Positions 36,615 to 46,134 of a stretch of 58,377 nucleotides of DNA are shown here, one piece after another. Numbering within the stretch: position 1 is the first letter of the stretch; the number at the start of each line of letters is the position of its first letter. The stretch is from the NCBI GenBank assembly GCA_016929525.1, contig JAFGIP010000103.1:1-58377 (forward strand), given 5' to 3'. Source of the stretch: Bacteroidales bacterium. Its GTDB lineage: Bacteria > Bacteroidota > Bacteroidia > Bacteroidales > UBA10428. The notes beneath the pieces are model-generated. The model searched no databases. It was not told where the DNA came from and saw only the letters and a list, made by a program, of their open reading frames with translations. The translations under genes and the position numbers were made by a program.

Positions 36615-37337
36615 TTACTCTTCCTTCTTTTCAATATATTCAGGAATTTCCGGCAATTTAATCTTATCATTTCCGATTACCACAACCTTGGCATTATCAG
36701 ATTTGGCAAGTTCAGTAAGTGCTTCAATATATTTCATCTGCAGGACTTTTTCTGTCAGTGATGAATCTATCATATGGTTGTACCGGGCAATACCGGCAGC
36801 TTCTACTTTTAACCTTTCCGATTCCATCTGTGCAATTCTGGTTTTATATTCCTTGACCATTATTTCCTGCTCCGATGCCAGTTTTTCTTCCATTATGGCA
36901 TGTATACCGGGAGGCAATATAACATCTCTTATAAAAATTCCCTCAAGTTTGATATGATATTCCTGCAGAATTGCTTTCGATTCGTTTATTGGTACAACAG
37001 TAATTTCATCTCTTTTCGTTGTGATGGTTTCCTCAGTTGTATAGGCTCCGAAATTTTTTCTTAGGGATGATTGTATAACTGGTTTACAAATTTTATCATT
37101 ATAATATGGGCCTATCGTTGAATCTATCTTAGGAATATCTGTTTTATCGATTTTTATCAGATATGTATATTCAATACCTAAAGTGACAAGATCTGAACTT
37201 AGAACATTGATCTGATCTTTGGTTGAACTTATTCCTGCACTGTACGATCCCAAACCGTATTCAACAGTTTTCTGTGCTTTGCACAATCCTGCTAAAAAGA
37301 TTCCTGATGCTATTATAGCTATTATTTTCTTTGTCAT
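36615..37337 (-). CDS. SPFH/prohibitin-family protein with N-terminal signal or anchor
   Basis: A 240-residue protein with an N-terminal hydrophobic segment (residues 4-20, IIAIIASGIFLAGLC) followed by Ala-Gln, which reads as a signal peptide or signal anchor. The SPFH core occupies about residues 25-170 (TLGIEYTYLIKI, then YTTEETITTKRDEI and LKLEGIFIRDVILP-type strands), followed by the helical region MEEKLASEQEIMVKEYKTRIAQMESERLKVEAAGIARYN that forms the coiled coil in prohibitins. SPFH proteins assemble into membrane microdomain rings that can regulate proteases. It sits 20 bp upstream of the ABC transporter genes on the same strand, suggesting co-transcription. If the signal is cleaved, the protein would be periplasmic, which is unusual for the family. 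Confidence 0.85.
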   Translation of the reverse strand: MTKKIIAIIASGIFLAGLCKAQKTVEYGLGSYSAGISSTKDQINVLSSDLVTLGIEYTYLIKIDKTDIPKIDSTIGPYYNDKICKPVIQSSLRKNFGAYTTEETITTKRDEITVVPINESKAILQEYHIKLEGIFIRDVILPPGIHAIMEEKLASEQEIMVKEYKTRIAQMESERLKVEAAGIARYNHMIDSSLTEKVLQMKYIEALTELAKSDNAKVVVIGNDKIKLPEIPEYIEKKEE

Positions 37338-37382
37338 ATGTAATTAGTTTGGTATGTTCCTAAATTTATTAATTAATTTTTA

Positions 37383-38477
37383 CTATCTGTTTCTGAATAC
37401 CATCAGCTCATAATTTCCAAACCCATCAAATTTTTTATTGTATATCTTAATTTTGGTTTGTGCCAGTACTCCATAATATACTGGTTTGGCAACCATTTTT
37501 TTAATTATCCATTTCAACAGTGGATTAATCTCCTCTAACAAATCTTTACTGTCTAACATTTTGTCAAAAATAAACTCTGCTTCAAAAGGGAAATCAGCAT
37601 CTGTTGATTTAATTATGAGAGAAGAAGGGGAATCTGTTTTTAAAATGCTGTCATAACTCGTTGAAGTAACTGAAAATTCAATACGATTGTTAGAACTATG
37701 TATAATTTTATTATACTCTGCAACCATTAAAGAAAGTGTCCTGTTTGTTTTACAGACTGTATCCATAAAAATAACAGTAAACCTGTTTGCATAACACTTC
37801 CCCCAATACCATCTGGTTACCAGTTCATCGAGATATAAAGGATTCCTTTTATGAACCTTATTATAATTATGATCGTGATACCCAATGGCCCCATTTACAT
37901 TATATTTTTCATATCTGTAAATAAACGTGCCATCTACTTTTGCCTTTGGCATTGGTATAGTCCAGGCAAAGAAGCCTTTCTTTTTTCCTATCTGATGTTC
38001 GACTTCATTTCCCATAGGTTTCCACCCTTCAATTTCGCCGGTAAAATGTAAATCGCAGTGGAATTTCGGAATTTTAACTTTCACAAAATATTCAGCCTGA
38101 ATATCATCTTTTGTCCAAATGCTGACTTCGTTTTTTATAGAAATATTGCATCTGTTAGTATCGGCTACAATATCGTCAATTTCATACTGGACTGTGATAC
38201 TTTCACTTCTTTCCGGGGTATTTATTGATAGCGCAAGTTGCGGATAGATTTTTGTCTTTAGAGGATCTGTACCAATATGAATCACAATTTTTATAAAACA
38301 CTCAGATGAACGATCAATAAAATCGAAATACCACCATTCGAAATCCCCAATATTGAATTTGGTGATATGCAAACCATCATCTTCGGGTGATACAATCAGT
38401 TCAGATTTATTTGTAACAATCCGAGCCTGGTCAACTGCCCCATTAATAAGAATTTTACCTGTATGTTTATAACTCAT
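37383..38477 (-). CDS. AttH/CrtC-type lipocalin-like protein
   Basis: A 364-residue soluble protein with signatures of the lipocalin-like AttH/CrtC superfamily: EWWYFDF near residue 48, the hydrophilic double-lipocalin core, and NVNGAIGYHDHNYNK at about 193-207, in which family members place catalytic or cofactor-contacting His residues. Characterised relatives include carotenoid 1,2-hydratase (CrtC) and kievitone hydratase, which add water to double bonds in lipophilic substrates, and AttH of unknown role. No carotenoid genes are nearby, so the substrate here is open. It lies 45 bp upstream of the SPFH gene on the same strand and may share its transcript. The ATG at 38477 gives a cytosolic protein. 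Confidence 0.75.
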   Translation of the reverse strand: MSYKHTGKILINGAVDQARIVTNKSELIVSPEDDGLHITKFNIGDFEWWYFDFIDRSSECFIKIVIHIGTDPLKTKIYPQLALSINTPERSESITVQYEIDDIVADTNRCNISIKNEVSIWTKDDIQAEYFVKVKIPKFHCDLHFTGEIEGWKPMGNEVEHQIGKKKGFFAWTIPMPKAKVDGTFIYRYEKYNVNGAIGYHDHNYNKVHKRNPLYLDELVTRWYWGKCYANRFTVIFMDTVCKTNRTLSLMVAEYNKIIHSSNNRIEFSVTSTSYDSILKTDSPSSLIIKSTDADFPFEAEFIFDKMLDSKDLLEEINPLLKWIIKKMVAKPVYYGVLAQTKIKIYNKKFDGFGNYELMVFRNR

Positions 38478-38501
38478 TTTACGTTAACTGCCTCAATGTA
38501 T

Positions 38502-41500
38502 CTAATTCTTAACAATCGTAACTATTCCATTGTAATCTTTTATTTTGATGTGCAGGAAATAATTTCCTTTAACTAATTTATCGGTTTTTAATGTAATTGT
38601 TTTTCCGGTTTTTGTCATTTCTGAATACACTTTATGTCCTTCAATATCGAAAAGAGAAAGGTTAATTTCAGATAATTCAGAGGAGCTAAATACAAGATTT
38701 ACTGATTCTATGCAAGGATTTGGATATATATTCAGATTTTCAGTTTCGTTTAACTCTCTAATGACTACGCCTCCGTCTTCTAAATAAACAAACAGTAAAT
38801 CGTAGCCTTTACATCCATTATGATCAACAACTGTAAGGACTATCTCATTTAAACCCGGATTAAGTGAGGAACTATTAGCAATAAAAGCAGTATCTCCAAC
38901 TTCATCATCCCATAAATACCTTACATAATTGTCATCAAGTGAAACAGTAAGGCTCTCATCTCCAGATACAGTGTCCACAACACCTAAATTAATTGTAGGA
39001 CTGGAATGAACTATCAGGCTCATTGTATCTGAGGAATTGCCACAGCTATTTCCTGCGACAAGCCATACCTCTTTCGAATAATCACAATATACATCAGTGA
39101 TTATGTCACTCGATCCTGTCGACCAGTTTTGCCAAAGCGCATTAAACACAATTGCAGAGACTTGTTTTGTTTCTCCCTCGCATCCATGCATTTCTTCCGG
39201 TATAACTGTTTGAGGATAGATACCCTGTGAAATATGCAAGGTATCAACCCCAAGAGTATTTGGTATTGCTGGTAGTTTATTATCATTTGCTATTTCATTC
39301 CTGAGAACCCGGCCTGTTTCGCACGAGAGACGTAAATACCAATCACTGGGCAGATCGTATTCATCAATATCAAGAGTTACCCAAAATCCTTCTGTAGGTA
39401 CGTGTTTTTCACTTGGTTCGATTTTATACATAGCAGTACCTTCGTCTACTTCATCATACATAGCTATAAAGATCATATTCACATCTGCTCTGTTTACATT
39501 GTATGACTGCCTCCAGTAAAATTCACCTCCGTATCTCGGGAACTGGTTCTTCTGATATTCACCATCGCGCTGCAGGTTATACCATGAAAATCCCGGCCAT
39601 ATAACAGGTATGTAATCAATACCATGATTGTCGCAAAATTCTTTATCTGGTGCGATGTATTGATTTAAAAAACCATCAATACTTGCTACATCATCATACC
39701 TGCCTACACTCCAGGGTTTTATAACATCTACAGTTGAATAGAAATCAATATATTCTGCGTCAGTCCTCCAGGTTGCCGGTACTCCTGTCATAACGGTAGC
39801 CCGGTATTTATCAGGAGCATTAAAATGAAACCAATCGATGAGTTCCTGTGCTTCTGAAGGAGTAGCATATGAATACATTTCGAACCCTATTCCGTAAATA
39901 CCTATCAGCGGACGACCCTTATGCTTCAGATAGTATGGATTTAATATTATATTCAAATCATCGACCAAATGCATCCAATCGCTCTTAATTTGTTCAACCC
40001 ACCAGGTTTCACCCTCCTGGATACAGAACTCTATAGCAAATACTCTCTCGTATTTTTCACAACTTTTCATTACGTTGTCGGTTACCTTATCAACAAAATC
40101 CAACCCTTCTGTATAACGCGTATTTGAAATAAATCGTTGAAGAAAAACACCATCGAGCTGGTTCTCCTTCATCCAACGAAAGTGCCGGTCAACTGTTTTG
40201 TAACGATACGCTGAATAAAGCTTTGCCGGTCCTCCGTCGAAGAAATATTCCATATCGGTTGTGAACAGTTCATCTTCATCGTATTCCGAAAGATCAGGCC
40301 AACAATCGAATGTAGCATTATCAGCATCGGGGATGTTGTTTTTGAACCAATGTACCCAATGGTCATGCAATGAACTGTCGCCAGGTGCAGCAAACCAACC
40401 CTGGTAGCCAAACAATACTTTATTATTTAGCGTGTTCGGATTTACTTTTACCGGTTTTTGTGGTAAATTCTCAGTAAACCTGATATCGTCAATTCTTAGC
40501 AAAACTGAATCGGTCATAAAATTATAGAACCTGAAATAGTTGATTAAAGTTAAATCGGGACTACCTGATACATTTGCTTCCGATAGTTTAAGAAATACAT
40601 GGTTCCATCCGTTTTTCAGATTCATACATTTTATTGGCCAGCTGTATTCATCGACATCCGAACCTCCGGAACTTGTTATTTCTACCTGGCCGGCCTCCTC
40701 GAACCTGCTTATATCTGAAACATAAAGCCAAAAATTGAGATATCCTTTTTCAAAACCAACATTGGCATTAATATGTATAAATGATTTTATAAACCTGTTG
40801 GTTCCATCTCCATTGGATGAAATACATGCAGTGCCTTCCATTTTATTATAGGGATCACGAACTATTTCGTCATTACCGGACCAACCGGTAATGTAGTTGC
40901 ATTTATCAAAAACCTGACCCGGAAGTGGTAATTCCATGTCGTAAGAAAAAATTATTTCATCGATCTTAAGTGTTACCACATCAGAATAAAAACCATATAT
41001 TCTGAAAAAATTTATTGCTGATAAATCGGGCGATCCATTTTTATTTGCACTGGCGAAACTTAATACCAGGTAATTCCAACCATCACTAATGTAAATGTTA
41101 TTCAGGTTCCAGCTGTATTCATCAACATCGAACGAACCTGAACTTGTAATTTCAATCTGACCGGTATTATCGTAAAGCGATGCATCTGAAATATAGAACC
41201 AGAATTTAAGGTATCCATTCTCTTCGCTAAGATAAGTGTTATGAGGGGTGTAAGTTTTTGAAAAAGACACAAGATCTTCTCCGGTGCTGCTGACACATGC
41301 GTTTCCCTCCATACTATTCTCCCCATCGAGCTCAAAACCATGCGGGCCTGTCCAACCGGTTAGTGTTTCACAATAATCTAATACAGTGTAATTAGTTTCT
41401 GCTGCATATACACTGTTGTTAACGTAAATTAAAAATGTGATCAATATTAATGCAGGGATAAAAAATATTAATCTTTCCCTGATAAATGAACAATTACGAG

Positions 41501-41555
41501 TTAATTTATCATTTTGGGAAAATTCCTTTGTAAAATAATGTTCTTCAGATACCAT
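38502..41555 (-). CDS. Exported GH71/99-like protein with duplicated N-terminal modules and T9SS tail
   Basis: A 1017-residue exported protein. After an unusually long pre-signal region, a hydrophobic signal (about residues 29-51) is followed by two tandem copies of a ~145-residue beta-sandwich module (about 58-205 and 216-366) sharing GWSG/GWTG, QIEITSSG, VDEYSW and LRIDDI motifs, presumably carbohydrate-binding. The catalytic region (about 375-720) resembles GH71/GH99-like enzymes: VLFGYQGWFAAPGD, DGVFLQRF, FAIEFCIQEGETWW, GRPLIGIYGIGF. Ig-like segments and a type IX sorting domain starting at YPNPCIES complete the protein. GH99 enzymes cleave alpha-mannosides; the substrate here is unproven. 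It stands alone; the N-terminal duplication is a clear internal repeat. Confidence 0.8.
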   Translation of the reverse strand: MVSEEHYFTKEFSQNDKLTRNCSFIRERLIFFIPALILITFLIYVNNSVYAAETNYTVLDYCETLTGWTGPHGFELDGENSMEGNACVSSTGEDLVSFSKTYTPHNTYLSEENGYLKFWFYISDASLYDNTGQIEITSSGSFDVDEYSWNLNNIYISDGWNYLVLSFASANKNGSPDLSAINFFRIYGFYSDVVTLKIDEIIFSYDMELPLPGQVFDKCNYITGWSGNDEIVRDPYNKMEGTACISSNGDGTNRFIKSFIHINANVGFEKGYLNFWLYVSDISRFEEAGQVEITSSGGSDVDEYSWPIKCMNLKNGWNHVFLKLSEANVSGSPDLTLINYFRFYNFMTDSVLLRIDDIRFTENLPQKPVKVNPNTLNNKVLFGYQGWFAAPGDSSLHDHWVHWFKNNIPDADNATFDCWPDLSEYDEDELFTTDMEYFFDGGPAKLYSAYRYKTVDRHFRWMKENQLDGVFLQRFISNTRYTEGLDFVDKVTDNVMKSCEKYERVFAIEFCIQEGETWWVEQIKSDWMHLVDDLNIILNPYYLKHKGRPLIGIYGIGFEMYSYATPSEAQELIDWFHFNAPDKYRATVMTGVPATWRTDAEYIDFYSTVDVIKPWSVGRYDDVASIDGFLNQYIAPDKEFCDNHGIDYIPVIWPGFSWYNLQRDGEYQKNQFPRYGGEFYWRQSYNVNRADVNMIFIAMYDEVDEGTAMYKIEPSEKHVPTEGFWVTLDIDEYDLPSDWYLRLSCETGRVLRNEIANDNKLPAIPNTLGVDTLHISQGIYPQTVIPEEMHGCEGETKQVSAIVFNALWQNWSTGSSDIITDVYCDYSKEVWLVAGNSCGNSSDTMSLIVHSSPTINLGVVDTVSGDESLTVSLDDNYVRYLWDDEVGDTAFIANSSSLNPGLNEIVLTVVDHNGCKGYDLLFVYLEDGGVVIRELNETENLNIYPNPCIESVNLVFSSSELSEINLSLFDIEGHKVYSEMTKTGKTITLKTDKLVKGNYFLHIKIKDYNGIVTIVKN

Positions 41556-42185
41556 AGAGCAGGTTATTTTAAAAATCCTTTCAGATTCATTTATACATGA
41601 AAGAACTTTGAAAAATATGATCGGAGTTAATACAAATATAAAAAACCTGCTAAACTGAGATATCTTTCAGAATATATAAATTGACTGGAGAAATTACTTC
41701 ATTTTAATTTTTAATGTATAAATGCTTCGATTATAATAAAATTATTGCGATGAAGAATTGTAATTTGCTTTAATATCAATTGTAGTTTATTTGCAAAACA
41801 TCATGGTCGAAAGATGAGAATAATGCCGGCGACGAGAGAAATATTAACAATTTTTAAAATGAAATCGTGATTTGTACAGAAATATATAGTGATGTTTGCG
41901 AAATATCATAGTCTGAATATAACCAAACTGAAATTTTGTTGTCTGAATCCGCTTCAGTCGCTATTTCTAAATAGAGTGTTAAATGTTTTCAGATGATTCG
42001 AATGGTATTGCATTAAGTATAATTCAACTATGGTCGCCCGCCAGATTCAAAACAAAACCTTAAAATTACAACCTGTGCCCTCTGATTTACTTTTATATTA
42101 TTTTCTTTTGAACAAATGATTGCAAAAATGTATTCTATTTATTAGTTATGCAGAATATCTTTAATCGATTTAGAATAGTAAATGA
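41556..42185. other. 630-bp intergenic region
   Basis: This gap between divergent genes is AT-rich and lacks any ORF of credible length. No hairpin with T-run, no repeat and no convincing TTTG/TAnnTTTG pair was found. I see nothing else in it that can be supported. Confidence 0.4.
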
Positions 42186-43604
42186 ATGAGAAAATTATTA
42201 ATAATTATATCTCCGCTTATTTTATTGTTACTGATAATATTTCTGTTATTTGATTTTAAACCAAGGAGAAGATCTGATGCTCCTGGTCCTGTTTTATTGA
42301 AAGAATACGATTTAACAAAATATGATCAAAATATTGGTTTTTATCCAAGTTTTGGAGATCTGGACAACGATGGGAAAATGGATATTCTTTTACACAGGGT
42401 TGGAAGCAGGGGAGAAGCAAAATACTTAATTGCGATTGATTATGATGGTGAAGTCCTCTGGAAACTTGGTGATTCAGCACTATCGGAACATAAGTACTGG
42501 AAACATGAACCTCCTAACAGAGCGCTGGCAATAATCTACGATATAGATCATGATGGACACTCTGAAGTTGTAGCAGAGACATCAAGGGATAGTACTTACA
42601 GAATTGAAATTGTTAACGGGAAAACCGGAGAAATTCAAAAAAGTATCGAATCGCCCTTTAATGAATTGAGCAAAAAAATCATTACCAGAGCTCATCCAAT
42701 GGCTTTTATTGCATATATGGACGGATATGACAGCCTTCCGACAATTGTGGTAAAATATGAAGCGAGCAACCAGATTAAAGGAATAGCTATTGGATACGAT
42801 AAAGATCTGAATGCAAAATGGGTATTCCAGAACAATGAGCACTCTGTAGGGCATATACCTGATATAGCCGATATTGATTACGACAGTAAGGAAGAAGTTT
42901 GTATTGGGTATGCAGTAATTGACGATAATGGTTCTGCACTGTGGGAAGCCGATCTGCCTCAATTAATGGATGCTCATGCAGATTTTGTGACAACTGCTGA
43001 TATCCTTCCAAATCCCGGCAAGGAAATTCTTATTGCCGAATGTAAACCGAAGGGTAAAGCTTACTGCTTCTCTTCCGGAGGAGAATTGATTTGGAAGAAT
43101 GATCGTAATTGCAATCATACTGAATGCATCTGGGCCGGTAACTTTATTAATGACCTTCCGGGTGTTGAGCTTATCATTCAAAACAGGGCACACAGAGCTG
43201 TTTTTATGAGTGCAAACGCACAAACAGGAAAAAAAATCAAAAACATCAGATTCAGTAAGAATTATACCGACTGGCCTACAAAAATAAGCTGGGTCGATAA
43301 AGAAATTCAGTCAATGTGGATGCCCCTGGAAAGAAAACTATATGACGGATATGGTGAAATAATCCAGGACTTAGGAAAATATGATAAAACCGTACAGGAG
43401 CATCTTGGTGCAGGGGTAACTAAAGAACAACTGGGAGTACAGGCAATCGGACTTGATATTTATGGTGACAGCAGAGAAGAAATAGTTATCTATCAGCCAT
43501 TCCAGGGTAAGAAGATTTACATATTTACTCAACATGATTCCAATGGCAAGTTAAAAGAATATATTCCCCAAAAACAAGCATATAATATGCGTACCATTCA
43601 TTAA
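42186..43604 (+). CDS. Membrane-anchored FG-GAP (integrin-like) beta-propeller, PL11-like
   Basis: A 472-residue protein with an N-terminal membrane anchor (residues 4-24, hydrophobic LLIIISPLILLLLIIFLLF) and a large extracytoplasmic part. The repeats each contain a calcium-binding loop of FG-GAP type: FGDLDNDGKMDILL, YDIDHDGHSEVVAE, ADIDYDSKEEVCIG and LDIYGDSREEIVIY. Segments such as LWEADLPQLMDAHADFVTTADILPNPGKEILIAE are reminiscent of the propeller of PL11 rhamnogalacturonan lyases. That points to a polysaccharide-binding or lyase role, but no lyase catalytic residue can be confirmed. It is monocistronic, divergent from the GH71/99-like gene across a 630-bp gap. The propeller call is strong; enzymatic activity is open. 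Confidence 0.75.
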   Translation: MRKLLIIISPLILLLLIIFLLFDFKPRRRSDAPGPVLLKEYDLTKYDQNIGFYPSFGDLDNDGKMDILLHRVGSRGEAKYLIAIDYDGEVLWKLGDSALSEHKYWKHEPPNRALAIIYDIDHDGHSEVVAETSRDSTYRIEIVNGKTGEIQKSIESPFNELSKKIITRAHPMAFIAYMDGYDSLPTIVVKYEASNQIKGIAIGYDKDLNAKWVFQNNEHSVGHIPDIADIDYDSKEEVCIGYAVIDDNGSALWEADLPQLMDAHADFVTTADILPNPGKEILIAECKPKGKAYCFSSGGELIWKNDRNCNHTECIWAGNFINDLPGVELIIQNRAHRAVFMSANAQTGKKIKNIRFSKNYTDWPTKISWVDKEIQSMWMPLERKLYDGYGEIIQDLGKYDKTVQEHLGAGVTKEQLGVQAIGLDIYGDSREEIVIYQPFQGKKIYIFTQHDSNGKLKEYIPQKQAYNMRTIH

Positions 43605-43659
43605 ATAAATTGTCAGAGCGAATTACAGCCGGGGAAAAAATATTGTAATATTGATACCT

Positions 43660-45081
43660 TTACTGTATTCCTGATTCAGGTAAAGTAAAACTAAATACAG
43701 AGCCTTTGCCTGGTTCACTTTCAACCCATATCTGACCTCCGTTCTTTTCAACAAATTCTTTGGAAAGTTTTAATCCAAGTCCTGTTCCAATTTCGTTGCT
43801 TGTTCCTTTTTTAGTTGTGATATTGTCAGTATCAAATATCTTCGTTCGTAATTCTTCTTCAATTCCAATACCCGTATCAGCAATACTTATTTCCACCATA
43901 CCTCCGGTTATTTTTTTGGCGCTCACCTTAACAGTGCCGTTTAAACGACTATACTTAATTGCATTTGATAGCAGGTTTCTTAAAATAGTATTTAGCATAT
44001 TCAAATCGGCATAAACTATAACAATTTCATTCAGATCATAGTTAACGCTGATTTTTTTATTCTTAAAATTTTCTTCTAACAGTATAAGATTGTCCTTAAT
44101 AATATCATTGATTGGTAACTGAACAGGGTTAAAACTCAGTCTTCCGGATTCCGATGTTGCCCATTTCAGAAGGTTGTCGAGTAAATTATAGGTTTTCTTT
44201 GAACCATCATAAAGGATATTAATTAACTCTTCACGTTGTTCAACAGGTATTTCGTTATGGCTTTCCAGCAATGTCTGTCCTAGTGAAGTTAAGGCACTCA
44301 GAGGACTTCTAAGATCATGTGCAATTATTGAGAAGAACTTATCTTTGGTAACATTAATCCTTTTCAACTCATCATTTTTATTTTCTATAACCATTACATA
44401 TCTATTTGACATCCTGAAATAAAATAATAAACCTGCTATTCCTATTCCAAGAACAATGAGATGAATAAAACCCAGAGTAATTATCTGTTTATTCATGTTT
44501 TTTAAATAGAATGTGGCTGGAAAAGAGACACTAATGCCCCCACGAATATCACCAACGTTATATCCCTGAAAATAGTGGCATCTTAAACAGCTTTTTTCAG
44601 TATACAAAGGAGCCATATATCTGTAATTATTCCCTACAACCTCTAATAGTTCAGGTGTATTTGATTCAAAAAGTTTAAGCGCCCCGGTTTCCCATTCATC
44701 GGGTTTATTCGCAGGTCGTATCGGATGTAAACTAGTAATATGAAAGTGAATGCCTAAACGGTCTTTATTAATTTCCGATATCTGCCTTGTCATGTAAGCA
44801 GGATTGATTTTAGTGAGTTTTAATCCATTTAAAGTTACTATATCTCTCAGGGTATCTTCAAGATAAGGATTTGGTTGTGTTGATTCGGTTACCGGTACAT
44901 ACACACCTCCGTGTTCCGAGTTCCATGACCGGGTTGTAACAATGTGATCGAAGAATGATTGTGCTTTCTTTTGAACTACGACTCTGTTATTCTTTATTAT
45001 TAATGAACGACTCCAAAGGAACGATGCAATAATTAAAGCCGTCCAAGATAATACAAACCAAAGAAGATGCATCTTTCTCAT
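43660..45081 (-). CDS. Histidine kinase with periplasmic c-type haem-binding sensor (DUF3365)
   Basis: A 473-residue kinase. An N-terminal helix (about 8-25) and a second membrane segment (about 200-222) bound a periplasmic domain of the DUF3365/Tll0287 type containing CLRCH at residues 165-169, a canonical CxxCH c-type haem attachment site. The cytosolic part has a HisKA domain with phospho-acceptor His255 (FSIIAHDLRSPLSALTS) and HATPase_c with N-box ILRNLLSNAIKYS, G1 DTGIGI and G2 IGTGLGLKL. It presumably senses redox potential, oxygen, NO or another haem ligand. No response regulator is adjacent, so the partner is elsewhere. The start is an ATG at 45081, giving an N-terminal signal anchor as needed for a periplasmic sensor. 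Confidence 0.9.
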   Translation of the reverse strand: MRKMHLLWFVLSWTALIIASFLWSRSLIIKNNRVVVQKKAQSFFDHIVTTRSWNSEHGGVYVPVTESTQPNPYLEDTLRDIVTLNGLKLTKINPAYMTRQISEINKDRLGIHFHITSLHPIRPANKPDEWETGALKLFESNTPELLEVVGNNYRYMAPLYTEKSCLRCHYFQGYNVGDIRGGISVSFPATFYLKNMNKQIITLGFIHLIVLGIGIAGLLFYFRMSNRYVMVIENKNDELKRINVTKDKFFSIIAHDLRSPLSALTSLGQTLLESHNEIPVEQREELINILYDGSKKTYNLLDNLLKWATSESGRLSFNPVQLPINDIIKDNLILLEENFKNKKISVNYDLNEIVIVYADLNMLNTILRNLLSNAIKYSRLNGTVKVSAKKITGGMVEISIADTGIGIEEELRTKIFDTDNITTKKGTSNEIGTGLGLKLSKEFVEKNGGQIWVESEPGKGSVFSFTLPESGIQ

Positions 45082-45229
45082 CTCTCACGTTTAATTTATA
45101 ATGACTGCTTATATTGTTAATATTAGTGAATTTTGACGAAATCTTTAATTCAGTTCAGTGAGATATTTTATTCGTTTTTGTTCAAATAACGGTGACGAAA
45201 TAAAAAGATATGTTATTCAACAAACGAGG

Positions 45230-45559
45230 TTAATTCGGATCCGGGTTGAGCTCAATATCCTCAATTATGATATAATTTATACTACCGCATTCGCGGTCCA
45301 TATGCCAGTTCAATTTAACCGGAGCCGGTAAATTTAACTCATTCAGATCCAAATCACTTTCATCCGGAAGATTTTCAAAACGGTATTCCTCAACACTTCC
45401 ATCAATTGTTATGATATATCCACCACAACAAATGCATAATGCGAGATCTGGTCCGATAAGATAACCCGTTGATTCATATTTTATTCTTTCATCTTCTTTG
45501 CTGCAGCTGGATAGAAGCATCAATAATCCTGTAATTACTATTGAAATAACTTTTTTCAT
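45230..45559 (-). CDS. Small lipoprotein with CICCGG motif
   Basis: A 109-residue lipoprotein; the signal ends at Cys19 (MLLSSC). The mature protein is acidic and carries three closely spaced cysteines in LALCICCGGYIITIDG followed by an RFENLP segment and a later DRECGS. This Cys-Gly-Gly plus IDG pattern recurs, as I recall, in small Bacteroidota lipoproteins of unknown role. Metal binding or a disulfide-stabilised beta domain are possible. It is transcribed alone between the haem kinase gene and the cold-shock cluster. Nothing supports a more specific function. Confidence 0.6.
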   Translation of the reverse strand: MKKVISIVITGLLMLLSSCSKEDERIKYESTGYLIGPDLALCICCGGYIITIDGSVEEYRFENLPDESDLDLNELNLPAPVKLNWHMDRECGSINYIIIEDIELNPDPN

Positions 45560-45652
45560 CTTATAAATTTTTTATTAAAGATGAATAATTAGCCATAAAG
45601 TTGCTACTGTTTTATGTTTCAGGATTAAATTAAATGCTTACATCGTAAATTA

Positions 45653-46102
45653 TTATTTTATAAGACTCACCCCAACTGCGATCATTCCCTTAGGCCCTTT
45701 TTCAATCTCATAATTTACCTTGTCATTCTCACTAATTTCTTCCAAAAGATTATTTGCATGAACGAAGATACTCTCATGGCTAACTGAGTCTTTAATAAAG
45801 CCGTAACCTTTATCGTGATTGAAGTATTTAACAATACCATTTCTTATCTTATCTTCTTCTGATTCTACTTTTTTTGGTACACCAATTTCAATATCTTCCG
45901 CTTTGATATCTTTCTTTTTCCCCAGATCAGGCGGAGTAGATGTGATATTACCATTCTCATCGACATAGGCAATCATATTTTCAAGACTGTTGTTTTTTTC
46001 GTTTTCTTTTCTTTCCAGGCGTCTTTTCTCCTTGTCTTTTCTTTTTTTCTCTTTTTTGCTTCTTACTTCTTTCTTCTTATAAGTTTCTTGTGATCTTCCC
46101 AT
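45653..46102 (-). CDS. Cold-shock domain protein with basic N-terminal extension
   Basis: A 149-residue protein. The first ~45 residues are almost entirely Lys, Arg and Glu (a charged helix), followed by a linker and a C-terminal cold-shock domain (about 88-149) with RNP1-like KGYGFIK and RNP2-like SIFVHANN, which bind single-stranded RNA or DNA. Cold-shock proteins melt RNA secondary structure; the charged N-terminus could add non-specific RNA or ribosome contacts. The gene follows the RpoD-like sigma gene by 32 bp on the same strand, so the two probably share a transcript. Start: ATG at 46102. The domain call is firm, the role of the extension inferred. Confidence 0.9.
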   Translation of the reverse strand: MGRSQETYKKKEVRSKKEKKRKDKEKRRLERKENEKNNSLENMIAYVDENGNITSTPPDLGKKKDIKAEDIEIGVPKKVESEEDKIRNGIVKYFNHDKGYGFIKDSVSHESIFVHANNLLEEISENDKVNYEIEKGPKGMIAVGVSLIK

Positions 46103-46134
46103 AGATAAATTTTAATTCAAATTACATTGTTTAA

